From contig NZ_JTAM01000004.1 of NCBI RefSeq assembly GCF_000812565.1, positions 62,001 to 126,000 of the forward strand: 64,000 nucleotides of DNA, given 5' to 3'. A program made the position numbers and the translations under genes. Under the pieces are notes generated by a model. That model ran no database searches. It was not told the origin of the DNA and worked only from the letters and a program-made list of their open reading frames with translations. Below are positions 63,738 through 64,000 of this stretch, in pieces (within the stretch, counting starts at the first letter, position 1; each line of letters begins with the position of its first letter). The stretch comes from Flammeovirga sp. OC4. Its GTDB lineage: Bacteria; Bacteroidota; Bacteroidia; Cytophagales; Flammeovirgaceae.

Positions 63738-64000
63738 CTAAAAGCCAATACCCACCACGGTAATATCGTCTCTTTGTTCTTCTCCTTCTTTAAATGTTTC
63801 CAATTCTTGCTCTATATTTTTAAGCTGTTCGGTGAAATCCAACTGAGAATTTTCATTGAGCATTTCCAAGAATTTCACTCTACCAAATTTCTTACGGTCA
63901 GCCTTATTTTGATCCATATAACCATCAGATGCCAAATAGATACAATCTTCTGGAAGAATAGTCAATATGTTCTTTTCAAACTTCACATCTGATTTTCTTG
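63738..64000 (-). CDS. SpoIIE/PP2C-type protein phosphatase, C-terminal end only
   Basis: The reading frame runs off the window; the ATG at 63986 is internal, because the frame stays open to 64000. The visible ~87 residues contain ILPEDCIYLASDGYMDQ (metal-binding Asp-Gly) and GEEQRDDITVVGIGF (metal-binding Asp-Asp). Both are the typical end of SpoIIE-like serine phosphatase domains, which in this phylum often follow sensor or TPR domains. It probably acts on an anti-anti-sigma factor. Confidence 0.85.
   Translation of the reverse strand, partial: RKSDVKFEKNILTILPEDCIYLASDGYMDQNKADRKKFGRVKFLEMLNENSQLDFTEQLKNIEQELETFKEGEEQRDDITVVGIGF

Overview
The window looks like chromosomal DNA of a Bacteroidota bacterium, most likely a marine Cytophagia (Flammeovirga-like). 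This placement is inferred from gene content and AT-richness, not from a marker-gene comparison. Supporting signs are TAnnTTTG-type -7 promoter elements, few Shine-Dalgarno sites, TonB-linked receptors with carboxypeptidase-like N-terminal domains, a FecI/FecR/STN-receptor operon, DUF4374 and PepSY genes, DPP-IV, a secreted sulfatase and a 416-residue CysN. No phage, integrase, IS transposase, rRNA or CRISPR array is visible. There is one tRNA (Ser, anticodon TGA).

Layout. 1-13 kb: the 3' part of a hybrid histidine kinase, a small secreted protein, an LpoB-like lipoprotein paired with a COG3014-like lipoprotein, a sodium:solute symporter, two small exported proteins, recO and dnaG diverging, and cysDN. 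13-25 kb: an unknown, possibly glycosyltransferase-like protein, a Wzi/RemB-like outer membrane barrel, a secreted transglutaminase-like protein, tyrS, a lytic transglycosylase with five LysM repeats, gatA, tatA and an ABC exporter. 25-29 kb: leucine dehydrogenase, a membrane protein and a lipoprotein.

29-45.4 kb is the most distinctive region. Two tandem paralogous four-gene operons each encode a TonB-dependent receptor, a DUF4374 lipoprotein, a small His-rich lipoprotein and a PepSY membrane protein. Three of the four match the XusA/XusB/XusC xenosiderophore system known from Bacteroides; the fourth gene is extra. An ECF sigma / FecR / STN-domain receptor operon diverges from them. A ~65-bp block with identical internal spacing lies upstream of both receptor genes and is a candidate shared promoter.

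45-54 kb: a coiled-coil protein, DPP-IV, an excisionase-like antitoxin with a frameshifted PIN toxin under a perfect 12-bp inverted-repeat operator, then a sulfatase and a GH127-like hydrolase with a divergent AraC regulator. 54-58 kb: a polyamine operon (arginine decarboxylase, agmatinase, deoxyhypusine-synthase-like protein). 58-64 kb: a YHS protein, dusB, a CPBP protease, a DUF2007 protein and cdsA, tRNA-Ser, a stand-alone protein of four lipoyl domains joining pyruvate- and oxoglutarate-dehydrogenase types, and the end of a SpoIIE-type phosphatase.

Two families of non-coding repeats occur between genes: a mosaic element with three copies (51.0, 57.6 and 63.3 kb) and a 171-bp palindromic element with CAGTTG ends (20.8 kb) plus a fragment at 17.0 kb.
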